Positions 20,660 through 29,974 of a stretch of DNA of 39,428 nt are shown here, one piece after another. Positions within the stretch are counted from its first letter, which is position 1. Every line of letters begins with the position of its first letter. The stretch spans positions 1 to 39,428 of the forward strand of contig JAGGTN010000017.1 in NCBI GenBank assembly GCA_021163645.1, in the 5' to 3' direction. The position numbers and the translations under genes are program-made. A model generated the notes under the pieces. It saw only the letters and a list, made by a program, of their open reading frames with translations, was not told the DNA's origin and did no database searches. Origin of the DNA: Microcaldota archaeon. GTDB taxonomy: Archaea; Micrarchaeota; Micrarchaeia; Anstonellales; JAGGTN01.

Positions 20660-21808
20660 ATGAAAATAAGCAAAACCAGCAAGAATCCACTTGAAGTAAT
20701 AAAAGAGCAAAACCTATTACTAAAACGATTTGGTGAGAAAGGATTAGTAGTATATAGGTTAATAGGAGCCGAAACTACTATCGGTGAGCTTATGGACGTA
20801 ACAGGGCTCAATGAATCTGAAATAATGAAAATCCTTGAATTTATGGAAGAAAATAGGATGATTGACATCATAGGAGAACAGGCCAAAAAAGCAAAGGAAG
20901 AAAAGGAAATAAAAGAAACAAAAAGCATTAACGAAATACCGCAAGAGGAGGGAGAAGAAGAGGAAGAAATAAAGCCCACAAAACCTCCCAAAGATCTCGT
21001 AGGAGAAAAACCAAAAAATAAACAAGAAGAGGAGGGAGAAGAAGAGAGAGAGGGATTTAGAGAGACATTATCACCAATCGAACAAATGATTTATGATAAA
21101 TTCGGCAAATCAGGTGTTAAAGTATATAATATGATAGATGGTGAAAAGACCGCAGAAGAGATACTTAAAGAGGCAGGAATAAGTGAAGTCCGACTCGTAG
21201 AGATACTCGAATTTTTAGATAGTCAAGGGATAATAAAACTAGAAAAACCAAGTGAAAGAAAACCCAAGATAAATGAAATCGCGCCGATAACCGCTAGAGC
21301 TGAGGAGGAGGTTACAACAGAAGTTCCAACAAAAGAAATAATCCCTATCGATGTACCAATCAAGACAAAACTTAGCTTTTTAAAAACGATGAAACTCAAA
21401 ATGGATTTGAGGTTTAAATTAGGCAAGGATAGCGTTAAGATTTATGATAAGATAAACGGAAAGAAAAATGTTATTGACCTTGCAGTTGAAGATAAATTAT
21501 CTATATACTTTATCGATGCAGTGCTTGAATTCTTAGCAGACAGAAACGCCGCCATGTTTAAAACCCTTAAAAGAGAAGAGATAAGAGAGAGATATGGTAA
21601 TGAAGGTCTTACAATATATAAAAAATACGGCAGAGATGGTATATACATATATGAACTTATAGGAAAGATCCCGTCATTTAGAGAATTGGTGAATATTAGC
21701 GGAATGAATCCTGAACGCGTTGTTGATATATTTATTTATATACATAAAGTATTAGACATTGATCTCCCAGTATCAAGAGATATGTTATACAAAGAATTAG
21801 GATTGTGA
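20660..21808 (+). CDS. protein with four winged-helix-like repeats separated by acidic linkers
   Basis: Repeats such as RFGEKGLVVYRLIGAETTIGELMDVTGLNESEIMKILEFMEENRMIDI, KFGKSGVKVYNMIDGEKTAEEILKEAGISEVRLVEILEFLDSQGIIKL; ATG at 20660 likely start (track start is 20645). Confidence 0.65.
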   Translation: MKISKTSKNPLEVIKEQNLLLKRFGEKGLVVYRLIGAETTIGELMDVTGLNESEIMKILEFMEENRMIDIIGEQAKKAKEEKEIKETKSINEIPQEEGEEEEEIKPTKPPKDLVGEKPKNKQEEEGEEEREGFRETLSPIEQMIYDKFGKSGVKVYNMIDGEKTAEEILKEAGISEVRLVEILEFLDSQGIIKLEKPSERKPKINEIAPITARAEEEVTTEVPTKEIIPIDVPIKTKLSFLKTMKLKMDLRFKLGKDSVKIYDKINGKKNVIDLAVEDKLSIYFIDAVLEFLADRNAAMFKTLKREEIRERYGNEGLTIYKKYGRDGIYIYELIGKIPSFRELVNISGMNPERVVDIFIYIHKVLDIDLPVSRDMLYKELGL

Positions 21809-21810
21809 AT

Positions 21811-22281
21811 TTAATTCTTCATCCGTTCTAACTTATGGACAGCCATATCTTCAAGAACTTGCTTCTCATAAACTGGATTCGGTTTTAAATCAACATCACT
21901 AAGTTGAACCAAGCCAAGAATATCAATAGATTTGGCCAAGAGTTCTTTTTCTTCTTTTTCACTATTTTTACTCTCTACTATGATGTAAAAAAACTGAGTT
22001 ATTTTTTTTATGCCTGCTTTTTTGATTGCCGTATCGAAATTATCATCACAAGCAAGCCATAATAAGAATTCATTACTATAATCAACTGCTCGGTTCGTTC
22101 TGTTATTAAATGCGTCCTTTGTATTAATATATGCCTGAAGCAATTGCCTTTCAGATACAATAATTTCTGGATTCACCAATTGGATTATCATTTCTATTTT
22201 TCCAAAATCCTTCTTTAACCTATGCAAATTCAAGAACAATTCATTTGGTTTCTGATTTGAAAGAGCTTTTTTTATTATCAT
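21811..22281 (-). CDS. KEOPS subunit Cgi121-like
   Basis: LVNPEIIVSERQLLQAYINTKDAF...YSNEFLLWLACDDNFDTAIKKAGIKK pattern of Cgi121. Confidence 0.6.
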   Translation of the reverse strand: MIIKKALSNQKPNELFLNLHRLKKDFGKIEMIIQLVNPEIIVSERQLLQAYINTKDAFNNRTNRAVDYSNEFLLWLACDDNFDTAIKKAGIKKITQFFYIIVESKNSEKEEKELLAKSIDILGLVQLSDVDLKPNPVYEKQVLEDMAVHKLERMKN

Positions 22282-22356
22282 ATGATTACTTCATCACAAT
22301 AGTTTTATAAAGATTCAGCGAATAAAAATCAAAAACATACGAGCCCGGAGGGATTT

Positions 22357-22388
22357 TTGGGCCATATTGAGATTGATTCTCAATATGA
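22357..22388 (-). other. tRNA-Arg intron 2 (T-loop, 56/57), 32 nt
   Basis: GGGU-UCU-CAUAUUGAGA(AUCAA)UCUCAAUAUG-GCCC-AAA: 10-bp inner helix, 4-bp central helix, two 3-nt bulges; splicing gives UUCAAAU T-loop. Confidence 0.9.
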
Positions 22389-22407
22389 GAACCCTCAACC
22401 TGCTGGT

Positions 22408-22560
22408 TTCCTCTTATTCACCACTCTTAATATCATCAGATTAACTTCTTTTGCTCTTTTTACGTTTCTTGTCATTTCTCGTTACATTTCTTCTTGATCC
22501 TTTTTCCGTTCCTCCTTTTTAGTGCAGGTTTTTCTTTCTTGTAAGAAAGAAAAATGTGCT
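22408..22560 (-). other. tRNA-Arg intron 1 (canonical 37/38), 153 nt
   Basis: Outer helix GCUGG/CCAGC, central 4-bp CUUC/GAGG, 3-nt bulges GGA and AAA (relaxed BHB, no clear inner helix). Confidence 0.85.
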
Positions 22561-22666
22561 CCGAAGCCAGCCGCGCTATCCAGGTTACGCTACGGGCCCG
22601 CAACAAATACATTTTATCTTTATAAATATTTAAATGTTTCAATTTTCCAAATTGAAATTTAATTGA

Positions 22667-23197
22667 TCAATCTTTCGCCTTAGCATAACAAATTTCTTTC
22701 TGGTAATCCATACTGACTAATTTCAATATCTTGTTTTCTTCGATCTCTTGGCATGACTGATTCATGTGCGTTATACTAGCTAAATCTATCAAACAATCAT
22801 TCTTAATAGACTTGCGATCAATCCTTTTACATATATCAACTAAACTGTTTATCTGTACTTGGTATGATTCATCATTTTTCTTTTTATACATTTCTTGATT
22901 GGCAGCTACAACCGCTATCATATGATAACAATCATTATTGAATTTTTCAACGTCGTTCTCACATATATCTAAAGCAATAGATGGATTATCTGGATTAATC
23001 ATATACTCATAGCTTGCTTTTCTCATGTAACAGTAATCTTTATTATATGCATCATGATACTGTTCACAATCTTGTTGGGGTGATAATCCAGTACAACCAC
23101 TAATACTTATAAACGCAAATAAAGCGAATGCAAACGCGAGGATAATTATTATATAAGTTTTCATTAATCTCATCTCCATATTATCATTCCCAGTCAA
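22667..23197 (-). CDS. predicted secreted lipoprotein, Cys-rich
   Basis: Hydrophobic signal followed by ISISGCTG lipobox-like motif; probable start at MKTYIIII or the upstream Met. Confidence 0.6.
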   Translation of the reverse strand: MTGNDNMEMRLMKTYIIIILAFAFALFAFISISGCTGLSPQQDCEQYHDAYNKDYCYMRKASYEYMINPDNPSIALDICENDVEKFNNDCYHMIAVVAANQEMYKKKNDESYQVQINSLVDICKRIDRKSIKNDCLIDLASITHMNQSCQEIEENKILKLVSMDYQKEICYAKAKD

Positions 23198-23264
23198 TCA
23201 AATAATTATCAAACATACACAATATCAAATCATCAATCATTTCATCATTCATCATCAAACCAGC

Positions 23265-23460
23265 CTCCCTCAAAATCCAACATCCTCGACGAAAAATCAA
23301 CCAAGCCCCAAACCAAATCCAATCACACAATCCCAACCAAAAACCAAACCAATCAAACAAACCAAATCAATCCAATCCAAGTCCAACCAATCAACCAACC
23401 CAATCACCAATCCCATCCGACCACAAATCAATCCAATCAAACAAACCCCGGTCCAAGAAA
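23265..23460. repeat. C/A-skewed low-complexity intergenic tract (tract C)
   Basis: Contains reverse complement of a 41-nt word of tract A (23358-23398 vs 14782-14822). Confidence 0.8.
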
Positions 23461-23473
23461 AAACAAAAAATCA

Positions 23474-24700
23474 TTACCTTCCAGTCATCTTATGACTCTC
23501 AAACATCCTTGGCTTATTCAACAATCTAAGGACCACTCTTCTAATACTCTCTGGTGGATAACCCAATTTAATAAATCTCGTATGGCCTCTAACCCCTCTT
23601 CCGCTCGCAGACAACGTAATAAGACCTAACATTTCTAAATCATTCAAATAATCTCTCAACCATCTAGATGTTCTCGGATGTTTAGAATATTTCTTACATA
23701 ACTTCTCATACATTTCGTATACCTCGCCTGAAAACAGCACATCATTTTCACCATATTCACCTATCTTACGATACCTACTTCCTTCTAGCATCAAATTTGC
23801 TATTGCTAACAATACTAACTGTTGATGCTCAGGTAATGTTGATATGATTTCAGCTGCTAGGTCTTCTTCAACACTCCTTCTCGCATCCACAACCTCTTTA
23901 TCAGTCACCTTACTTTTATTTTTATCATCTGATATCTCACCTGCTCTTAAAAGTAGTCTTAGCCCATATCGTGCATCACCCGTCTCCTGAGCTGTGACTG
24001 CTGCTACAAGATTAATCGCTGAATCAGTAACTGCCTTCTTCTTAAAACCTATCACTGCCCTTTGTTTGAGAATTACTTGAAGTTGAACAGCAGTGTAAGG
24101 GGCAAATATCATTTCCGTCTCGTAAAGACTGCTCTTACTCCTCGAATCCAGACTGTCTTTAAAAGATAATTTGTTTGATATACCTATCATAGATACACTT
24201 CCATTCTTAAGTTCATCATTCGCTCGTGTTAGTGAGTAGAGCAAATCATCGAGATCCTTTACCATATCAATTTCATCCAATACGATTACCAAACGAATCT
24301 TCTTCTTATTTATCCATTTTAATAATTTCTCATAAAGGAATGGCAATCCAAACCCTGACTTGTTCAACTCTGGCATGAATGTTTTTGCTATCTTCTGGAC
24401 TACCCTATATCTTGTGTTATACATCCTACAATTAACATAACACATTTTAGCGGTCTCTTTTCCCATGTCTATGAATTTAACCATTACATGTTTTACTGAG
24501 GCTGTTTTACCAGTACCTGTTTTGCCATATATAAAAAGATTATGTGGTTGCTGATCATTCAATGCAGGAGAGATAACTTTCATGATTTTCTCTATTTCCT
24601 TCTCTCTGAAAGGAAGGATTTCAGGGATATAATTAGGCGATAGAGCATCCCTATCTAAAAATACAGTAGGCTTGGATAGTATTTCATCAAAGCTAGGCAT
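23474..24700 (-). CDS. cdc6: Orc1/Cdc6 replication initiator
   Basis: NLFIYGKTGTGKTASVKHVM; VIVLDEIDMV; C-terminal winged helix. Confidence 0.95.
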   Translation of the reverse strand: MPSFDEILSKPTVFLDRDALSPNYIPEILPFREKEIEKIMKVISPALNDQQPHNLFIYGKTGTGKTASVKHVMVKFIDMGKETAKMCYVNCRMYNTRYRVVQKIAKTFMPELNKSGFGLPFLYEKLLKWINKKKIRLVIVLDEIDMVKDLDDLLYSLTRANDELKNGSVSMIGISNKLSFKDSLDSRSKSSLYETEMIFAPYTAVQLQVILKQRAVIGFKKKAVTDSAINLVAAVTAQETGDARYGLRLLLRAGEISDDKNKSKVTDKEVVDARRSVEEDLAAEIISTLPEHQQLVLLAIANLMLEGSRYRKIGEYGENDVLFSGEVYEMYEKLCKKYSKHPRTSRWLRDYLNDLEMLGLITLSASGRGVRGHTRFIKLGYPPESIRRVVLRLLNKPRMFESHKMTGR

Positions 24701-24783
24701 AGAAAGGTTTATAAGTAAAAGGCTTTTTAATCTTTATGTTCTATAAAATAACATAACAGAATATTTAATAAGAGGTGAGTAAT

Positions 24784-25152
24784 ATGGGAATATTGGAAAA
24801 GCTTACTGGTGGTTTTGGAGGAAATAAAAATATGAACATCGAAGAATATATAGATACAATGGAAATGGAAGAGATTGATGCACTACATGAACCAGCAGAT
24901 ATGTACATCAAACCAATCGCTCTAGAAAGAGTTGAAGACGTTGATGTTATTATAGATGAACTTAAAAAAGGTAATATAGTACTTCTAAATGTATCAAGAA
25001 TGATACGCTGGCCATCAAAACTCAAAAATTGTATAACATCACTTAAAACCTTTTCAACAAAGATAAATGGAGATATTGCTAGGATAGACGATGATAAGAT
25101 TATGCTAACTCCTAGAAGGATCAAGATTATTAAAAAGACAAAGAAAAGATAA
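24784..25152 (+). CDS. sepF: SepF-like cell division protein (DUF552)
   Basis: N-terminal amphipathic helix, YIKPIALERVEDVDVIIDELKKGNIVLLNVSRM; GGTGA site upstream of ATG 24784. Confidence 0.85.
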   Translation: MGILEKLTGGFGGNKNMNIEEYIDTMEMEEIDALHEPADMYIKPIALERVEDVDVIIDELKKGNIVLLNVSRMIRWPSKLKNCITSLKTFSTKINGDIARIDDDKIMLTPRRIKIIKKTKKR

Positions 25153-25171
25153 ATAATTAGATTTAATTCAT

Positions 25172-25948
25172 TTATTTATTCAGTCTATTAGCTTTAAGTA
25201 TCTTATTTATCTCGCTGAACAAGCCAGTCAATACCTTTGATTCTCTTTTACTTATTATCGTTCGACCAATGATATTATGAAAAGCCTGTTTCATTTTTGA
25301 CGGGAAAGTCAATCTGTCAGACATTAGTTCTACAAGATTATCATACATCTTAAATAGAACTTGTTTATCATCATATGATGCAATCTTATATCGCGTCTTC
25401 ACATTTTCAATACCCTTTACCTTATCCCTATTTCTCATTTTACTTACTTCATATAATACAACAGCAACTGCATGTGATAAATTCATAACAGGGTATTCTT
25501 CGGATGTTGGGATATACATGAATGAATCACATAAACCATATTCCTTATCATTAAGGCCTTTGCTCTCCCTACCAAAAACAATTGCAATCTCATTACTCTC
25601 TGATTCCCTTATAATACTTAATATTTCACTGATAGGCCTTGAGACCCGATAATTTTTCTCATATCTTACTGGAACACCAGTAGTCCCAATAATATATTGA
25701 CATCCTTTAACAGCATTTTCTAACTTATCAACGATATTTGCATTATCTAATATTCTTCTTGCATGTTTAGCGAACATATAAGCAGTATCATCAAGGGCTT
25801 TGGGCTTAACCAAGTATAGATTATCAAAACCAAAATTAGCCATAACCCTTGCAACTGAACCTATATTGATAGGAAATTCTGGTTCGACCAATACTACCCT
25901 AACATTAAACTTGATTCTAACCACCCCAGGCATATCTCCTCTCATCAA
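25172..25948 (-). CDS. SpoU/TrmH-family RNA methyltransferase, TrmJ-like
   Basis: VVLVEPEFPINIGSVARVMANFGFDNLYLVKP; IVFGRESKGLNDKEYGLCD; MNLSHAVAVVLYE. Confidence 0.9.
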   Translation of the reverse strand: MMRGDMPGVVRIKFNVRVVLVEPEFPINIGSVARVMANFGFDNLYLVKPKALDDTAYMFAKHARRILDNANIVDKLENAVKGCQYIIGTTGVPVRYEKNYRVSRPISEILSIIRESESNEIAIVFGRESKGLNDKEYGLCDSFMYIPTSEEYPVMNLSHAVAVVLYEVSKMRNRDKVKGIENVKTRYKIASYDDKQVLFKMYDNLVELMSDRLTFPSKMKQAFHNIIGRTIISKRESKVLTGLFSEINKILKANRLNK

Positions 25949-25966
25949 ATCCCTATTATTTAATTT

Positions 25967-26659
25967 TTACAATTCTCTCCGAATAGGTAAACATTTTGTT
26001 CCTTTAATAACATACAACACCTCAAAAAACAGAGCCCTCTTAGATATGATTGATAAATCTAGGTTCTTAGAACTTGAAAACCTAAACAGATCATCAATAT
26101 CATTATTTGAACTAACCAGTAGATAAAAAACACCATTATCAGTTAAATGATTATTAACATGAGCCAAGAACCTATCTATGATCTCCCTGCCTTTGATCCC
26201 TCCATCTATATCAATATCCTTTTTATCATCACTTCGCTTATATACTGTTATGTCCTGCTGGGTATCTGATAGAGATTCAATAGGAACGTATGGCGGATTG
26301 AAAACAATTATATCTTTACCTCCACAAGGAACCTGATCAAATAAATCTGATTGAAAGACTTCCATTTTCATATTATTCAATCGTGCATTCATCTGAGTAA
26401 GTTTAACTGCAGATGGATTAATATCTACAGCAGTTACATCAAAATACTCTGCTAATAAAAGGCTTATTAACCCGGTACCACAACCTAACTCAAGCGCTTT
26501 TGATTTTACTTTTTCATAATTTTTATATTCAACAGAACATTCACTAAGAGATTCACCTAATTCTTCTTTTAATGTTTCAAATAAAAGAAATGTATCCTCT
26601 GATGGGGCATACACACTATCATTTAATTCTAAGTGATAACCATACATATCAACAGTCAT
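25967..26659 (-). CDS. HemK/Mtq2-like N5-glutamine methyltransferase
   Basis: ALELGCGTGLISLLLA; VFNPPYVP motif. Confidence 0.88.
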   Translation of the reverse strand: MTVDMYGYHLELNDSVYAPSEDTFLLFETLKEELGESLSECSVEYKNYEKVKSKALELGCGTGLISLLLAEYFDVTAVDINPSAVKLTQMNARLNNMKMEVFQSDLFDQVPCGGKDIIVFNPPYVPIESLSDTQQDITVYKRSDDKKDIDIDGGIKGREIIDRFLAHVNNHLTDNGVFYLLVSSNNDIDDLFRFSSSKNLDLSIISKRALFFEVLYVIKGTKCLPIRREL

Positions 26660-28320
26660 ATTATCAACACGCTCAAATCAATCTCACAAGCAGATACAGG
26701 CATCTGAATTCCAAATTTTTCCAATACATTTGGATGAACCTCCCCAATAAATCCAATCTCTTTATCATCAACAACGACATTCGCACATCGCCCAGGGATA
26801 AATGTCGGATGATTCATTCTCTTTATTTCTATATGATATCCTAATAATTTCATCGTCTTTGTTAAGATACGTTTTGTATCGGTAAAGGTTATCGATTCAC
26901 CAGACATGATGAATGAAAACATTTTATGGTTTACAAATATATTCTCATTCCTATCTGTACTACCTCTTCTAACAACATCAGAAATCTCAAATAATTTTAT
27001 TGGGTATGACCTTTCCCTATTAATACTTAATGAGCGAAGGAGTTCTGGTAGAAGCCAATATCTTACCATATTAACCTCTGTCGCTTTTGCTTTACTTATT
27101 CGCACATACACTTTACTATCAGGCATATAATTTGTCATATCAAATTGATATATTTTTGATGTTAATCCAAGAGTAAATGTTTCAAGGAACTCAAAACCAA
27201 TCATAATCTCTCTCATACGGTCTATCATAATTTCCTGATTAAATATATTTCCTATTGTAAATACAGGGCTCATTCGTGGCTCCAACCTATCATAAGTATA
27301 GGCCCTTCCTATATCATCAACGACATCTATTGGATGGATGATATCCACACGATACGGAGGGATTAATATCTTATTCTGTTTGATTATATAACCCATCTTC
27401 ACAAGAAAGTTGTTCATTGTTTTTTTATCCATCTTATCAATACCCAATATTTCAGATACATATTCTGGTTTGACATCAATACTCTCATAATTAAAATCTG
27501 GTGTGGTTGTAGTCTCTTTTTCATATTCTATTTTTACAGACATGATTTTACCTCCCATATCCTTAAACATACATGCGAGAATGTTAATCACATTCATAAC
27601 AGTTATCTTTCTTGTGCCTGTTACCTCAACAAAAAACTCCTTTGTATCCACTGTGATACGCCCTGATGTTTCTGAATTGATGATGGGAGGCATTGATAAA
27701 ACATCATTCTTAGAATCTACAAGAACAGGATATCGCTCTTTATTTTTAAGGAGATGAGCATATTCTCTACCAGTAGGATGTTTTGTAAGAATATCATCAC
27801 CTGTCATCTCTTTTAATGCTCCTAATGGAATGAATTTTATCATTTTTGGAATATACGCTGTAAATATTATTGGTGGTTTAATCTTATTCGATGGATATAT
27901 TCCAATCGCTGCTGCTTCCCTACCGCGACATAATGTATCATGTAATTTTTCTTGAACATATATCATTTCTTTAAGTTGTTCCTCTGTTATTTTTAACCCC
28001 TTAACCAAGAACCCACCAATATAAGGTCTTATACCACGTAATGACTGGTCAACCTTAATCACCCAATCTGATTTTTCATCTACCTTATATTGTTTTGGAT
28101 TTTCGATATCTAGATAATACCTGATAGCGCGTGCAAGACCGTATGACGACAATAGGTCTGGTCTGTCAGGAGTTATCTCAATCTTATATTCATCATCTGA
28201 GACACTATCTAATTCCATCCCAAACTGGAACAATAACTCCCATAACTGTTTATCATTAAGTTTTTTACCGAGCAATTCACTTAACTTATCCTTTTTAATA
28301 TCTAATATCGGCATATTCAT
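26656..28320 (-). CDS. pheT: phenylalanyl-tRNA synthetase beta subunit
   Basis: EITPDRPDLLSSYGLARAIRYYL; B5-like domain; archaeal length. Confidence 0.95.
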   Translation of the reverse strand: MNMPILDIKKDKLSELLGKKLNDKQLWELLFQFGMELDSVSDDEYKIEITPDRPDLLSSYGLARAIRYYLDIENPKQYKVDEKSDWVIKVDQSLRGIRPYIGGFLVKGLKITEEQLKEMIYVQEKLHDTLCRGREAAAIGIYPSNKIKPPIIFTAYIPKMIKFIPLGALKEMTGDDILTKHPTGREYAHLLKNKERYPVLVDSKNDVLSMPPIINSETSGRITVDTKEFFVEVTGTRKITVMNVINILACMFKDMGGKIMSVKIEYEKETTTTPDFNYESIDVKPEYVSEILGIDKMDKKTMNNFLVKMGYIIKQNKILIPPYRVDIIHPIDVVDDIGRAYTYDRLEPRMSPVFTIGNIFNQEIMIDRMREIMIGFEFLETFTLGLTSKIYQFDMTNYMPDSKVYVRISKAKATEVNMVRYWLLPELLRSLSINRERSYPIKLFEISDVVRRGSTDRNENIFVNHKMFSFIMSGESITFTDTKRILTKTMKLLGYHIEIKRMNHPTFIPGRCANVVVDDKEIGFIGEVHPNVLEKFGIQMPVSACEIDLSVLII

Positions 28321-28395
28321 TCACCCTTTATTTCTCTCATGCTATTTTGATTTTATTTTATCTTTTAATCTCACTGTCATATAATAATTAAATTC

Positions 28396-29955
28396 TTATA
28401 ATTTAAATTCAGGTATTTTATAATTTCTCAACCAATTAACATCACAAGTGTGTCCAATTAATTTTCTAATATCATTTAAATTATACATAAGCATCGCTAA
28501 TCTCTCCAATGCAAGACCCCATGCAATTACAGGAACATTAATATTATATGGTGCAAGACTTTCTGGTCTAAACATCCCTGAATTACCAACTTCTATCCAT
28601 TTATTTAAGGTATTATGATACGCAAAGATTTCTGCTGATGGCTCTGTATATGGATTGTAGGTCGGCTTAAATCTTAGTTTATTTATCCCCATTTTATCAT
28701 AAAATTCTCTAATATAACCAAAAAGATCTCTCATTGTAAGGCCATCTGCTGCAATAAACCCTTCTATCTGATGAAATTCTGGAAGATGAAATTTATCTAT
28801 TGCTTCATTCCTAAATACCCTCCCAATTGAAAAATATTTAACAGGAGGAGAGATACCTGCCGCGAGAACCCTGAATGAAAGGCATGTAGTATGCGACCTA
28901 AGAATCAATTCTTTTGTAACATTTTCATCCCATAAGAATCGCCAGCCTTTAGATCCAGTTGTACCTCCTGTTTCATGGACCTCTTTAACCTTCCTAACAA
29001 GTTCCTTATTGTATATCTTACCTTTTATCCCTAAATAGAAAGTATCTTGAACATCACGTGCAGGATGATCCTGTGGGATAAACATAGCATCCATATTCCA
29101 AAAGACAAGATCTACCCAATCTCCTTTCATCTCTTGGAACCCCATCTCCCTAAAAACATCCCTAACATTCTCAGATACTAACCTTAACGGATGTTTTCTA
29201 CCTCCATCTATATCAGGAACTGGCGATTCAACATCGTAAGCTCTGAATGATTTCCCTTTCCACTCTTTATTAATTATCACGTCACGTGTGACACGATCGA
29301 TAAAATTAGTAGAAATGGTTTTGATCGCATTTTTCATCTTTTTACTAAGAGGAGTCAGCTTGATTGTGAGTATCTCTTTCTCCTTTTTTTCTATCAACCC
29401 TCTTTTAATGAGCTCTTTCTTCACTTTATCATCTTTAATATCATTGACTTGCCCAGTACTGCTCATCATGATTTTCTGAAGCACTTTCTTAATAGGTAGA
29501 GCATGAGAATAATCATACGACTTTTTTATTGTTAGAAATCCCTTATCAACAGTAATGAGGCCTAATTTCTTAAGTTCTCCTAATGCGATATTGGTTTCAG
29601 ATTTATCCAATGATGCCTTTGAAATTTCTGATACTCTTACACCTTTACCAACACTCCTAAGCCATGAAAATAACCTTTCTTCAGGAAGGCCTTGTTTGAC
29701 TATTTTTCTGCCCCTCTCTGTTATAACATAGACAACCTGATTTTGTTTAGACAGTTCAACAAGCCCTTTATTTTCAAGGTACATCAACGCTCTCTTAACC
29801 CCTACTTCATTCATTTTTACATTGTCTTTTTCATTCTCTTTCCTAATCAACTGCTCATTAGTAACTACCTTACTATCTGCCTGATAGAGAAATAATCTCT
29901 TAAGAAGTTCTATTTCATTTCTACTCAACATATTAATTATATCTTTATCTTCCAT
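28396..29955 (-). CDS. pheS: phenylalanyl-tRNA synthetase alpha subunit
   Basis: N-terminal HTH; HPLRLVSENVRDVFREMGF; FHQIEGF; class II motif 3 WGLALERLAML. Confidence 0.96.
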   Translation of the reverse strand: MEDKDIINMLSRNEIELLKRLFLYQADSKVVTNEQLIRKENEKDNVKMNEVGVKRALMYLENKGLVELSKQNQVVYVITERGRKIVKQGLPEERLFSWLRSVGKGVRVSEISKASLDKSETNIALGELKKLGLITVDKGFLTIKKSYDYSHALPIKKVLQKIMMSSTGQVNDIKDDKVKKELIKRGLIEKKEKEILTIKLTPLSKKMKNAIKTISTNFIDRVTRDVIINKEWKGKSFRAYDVESPVPDIDGGRKHPLRLVSENVRDVFREMGFQEMKGDWVDLVFWNMDAMFIPQDHPARDVQDTFYLGIKGKIYNKELVRKVKEVHETGGTTGSKGWRFLWDENVTKELILRSHTTCLSFRVLAAGISPPVKYFSIGRVFRNEAIDKFHLPEFHQIEGFIAADGLTMRDLFGYIREFYDKMGINKLRFKPTYNPYTEPSAEIFAYHNTLNKWIEVGNSGMFRPESLAPYNINVPVIAWGLALERLAMLMYNLNDIRKLIGHTCDVNWLRNYKIPEFKL

Positions 29956-29974
29956 ACAATCAATCCCTAATCAA

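Larger units (their letters stand above)
22340..22599 (-). tRNA. tRNA-Arg(UCG) with two introns
   Basis: Exons: GGGCCCG UA GCGU AACCUGGAUA GCGC G GCUGG CUUCGG|A CCAGC AGGUU GAGGG UUC|AAAU CCCUC CGGGCUC (G73). All stems pair; A15-U48 consistent; TATA-like ATTTATAAAG just upstream, T-rich sequence downstream. Confidence 0.92.

Noticed and set aside
20593-21025. Minus-strand ORFs 20593..20991 and 20759..21025
   Set aside because: Antisense to the acidic-linker wHTH protein; S/F-rich compositional artefacts.
22408-22560. C/D-box guide RNA inside the tRNA-Arg intron (CUGAUGA near the 3' end)
   Set aside because: Only a single C-like box overlapping a D-like box; no second pair and no evident guide arrangement.
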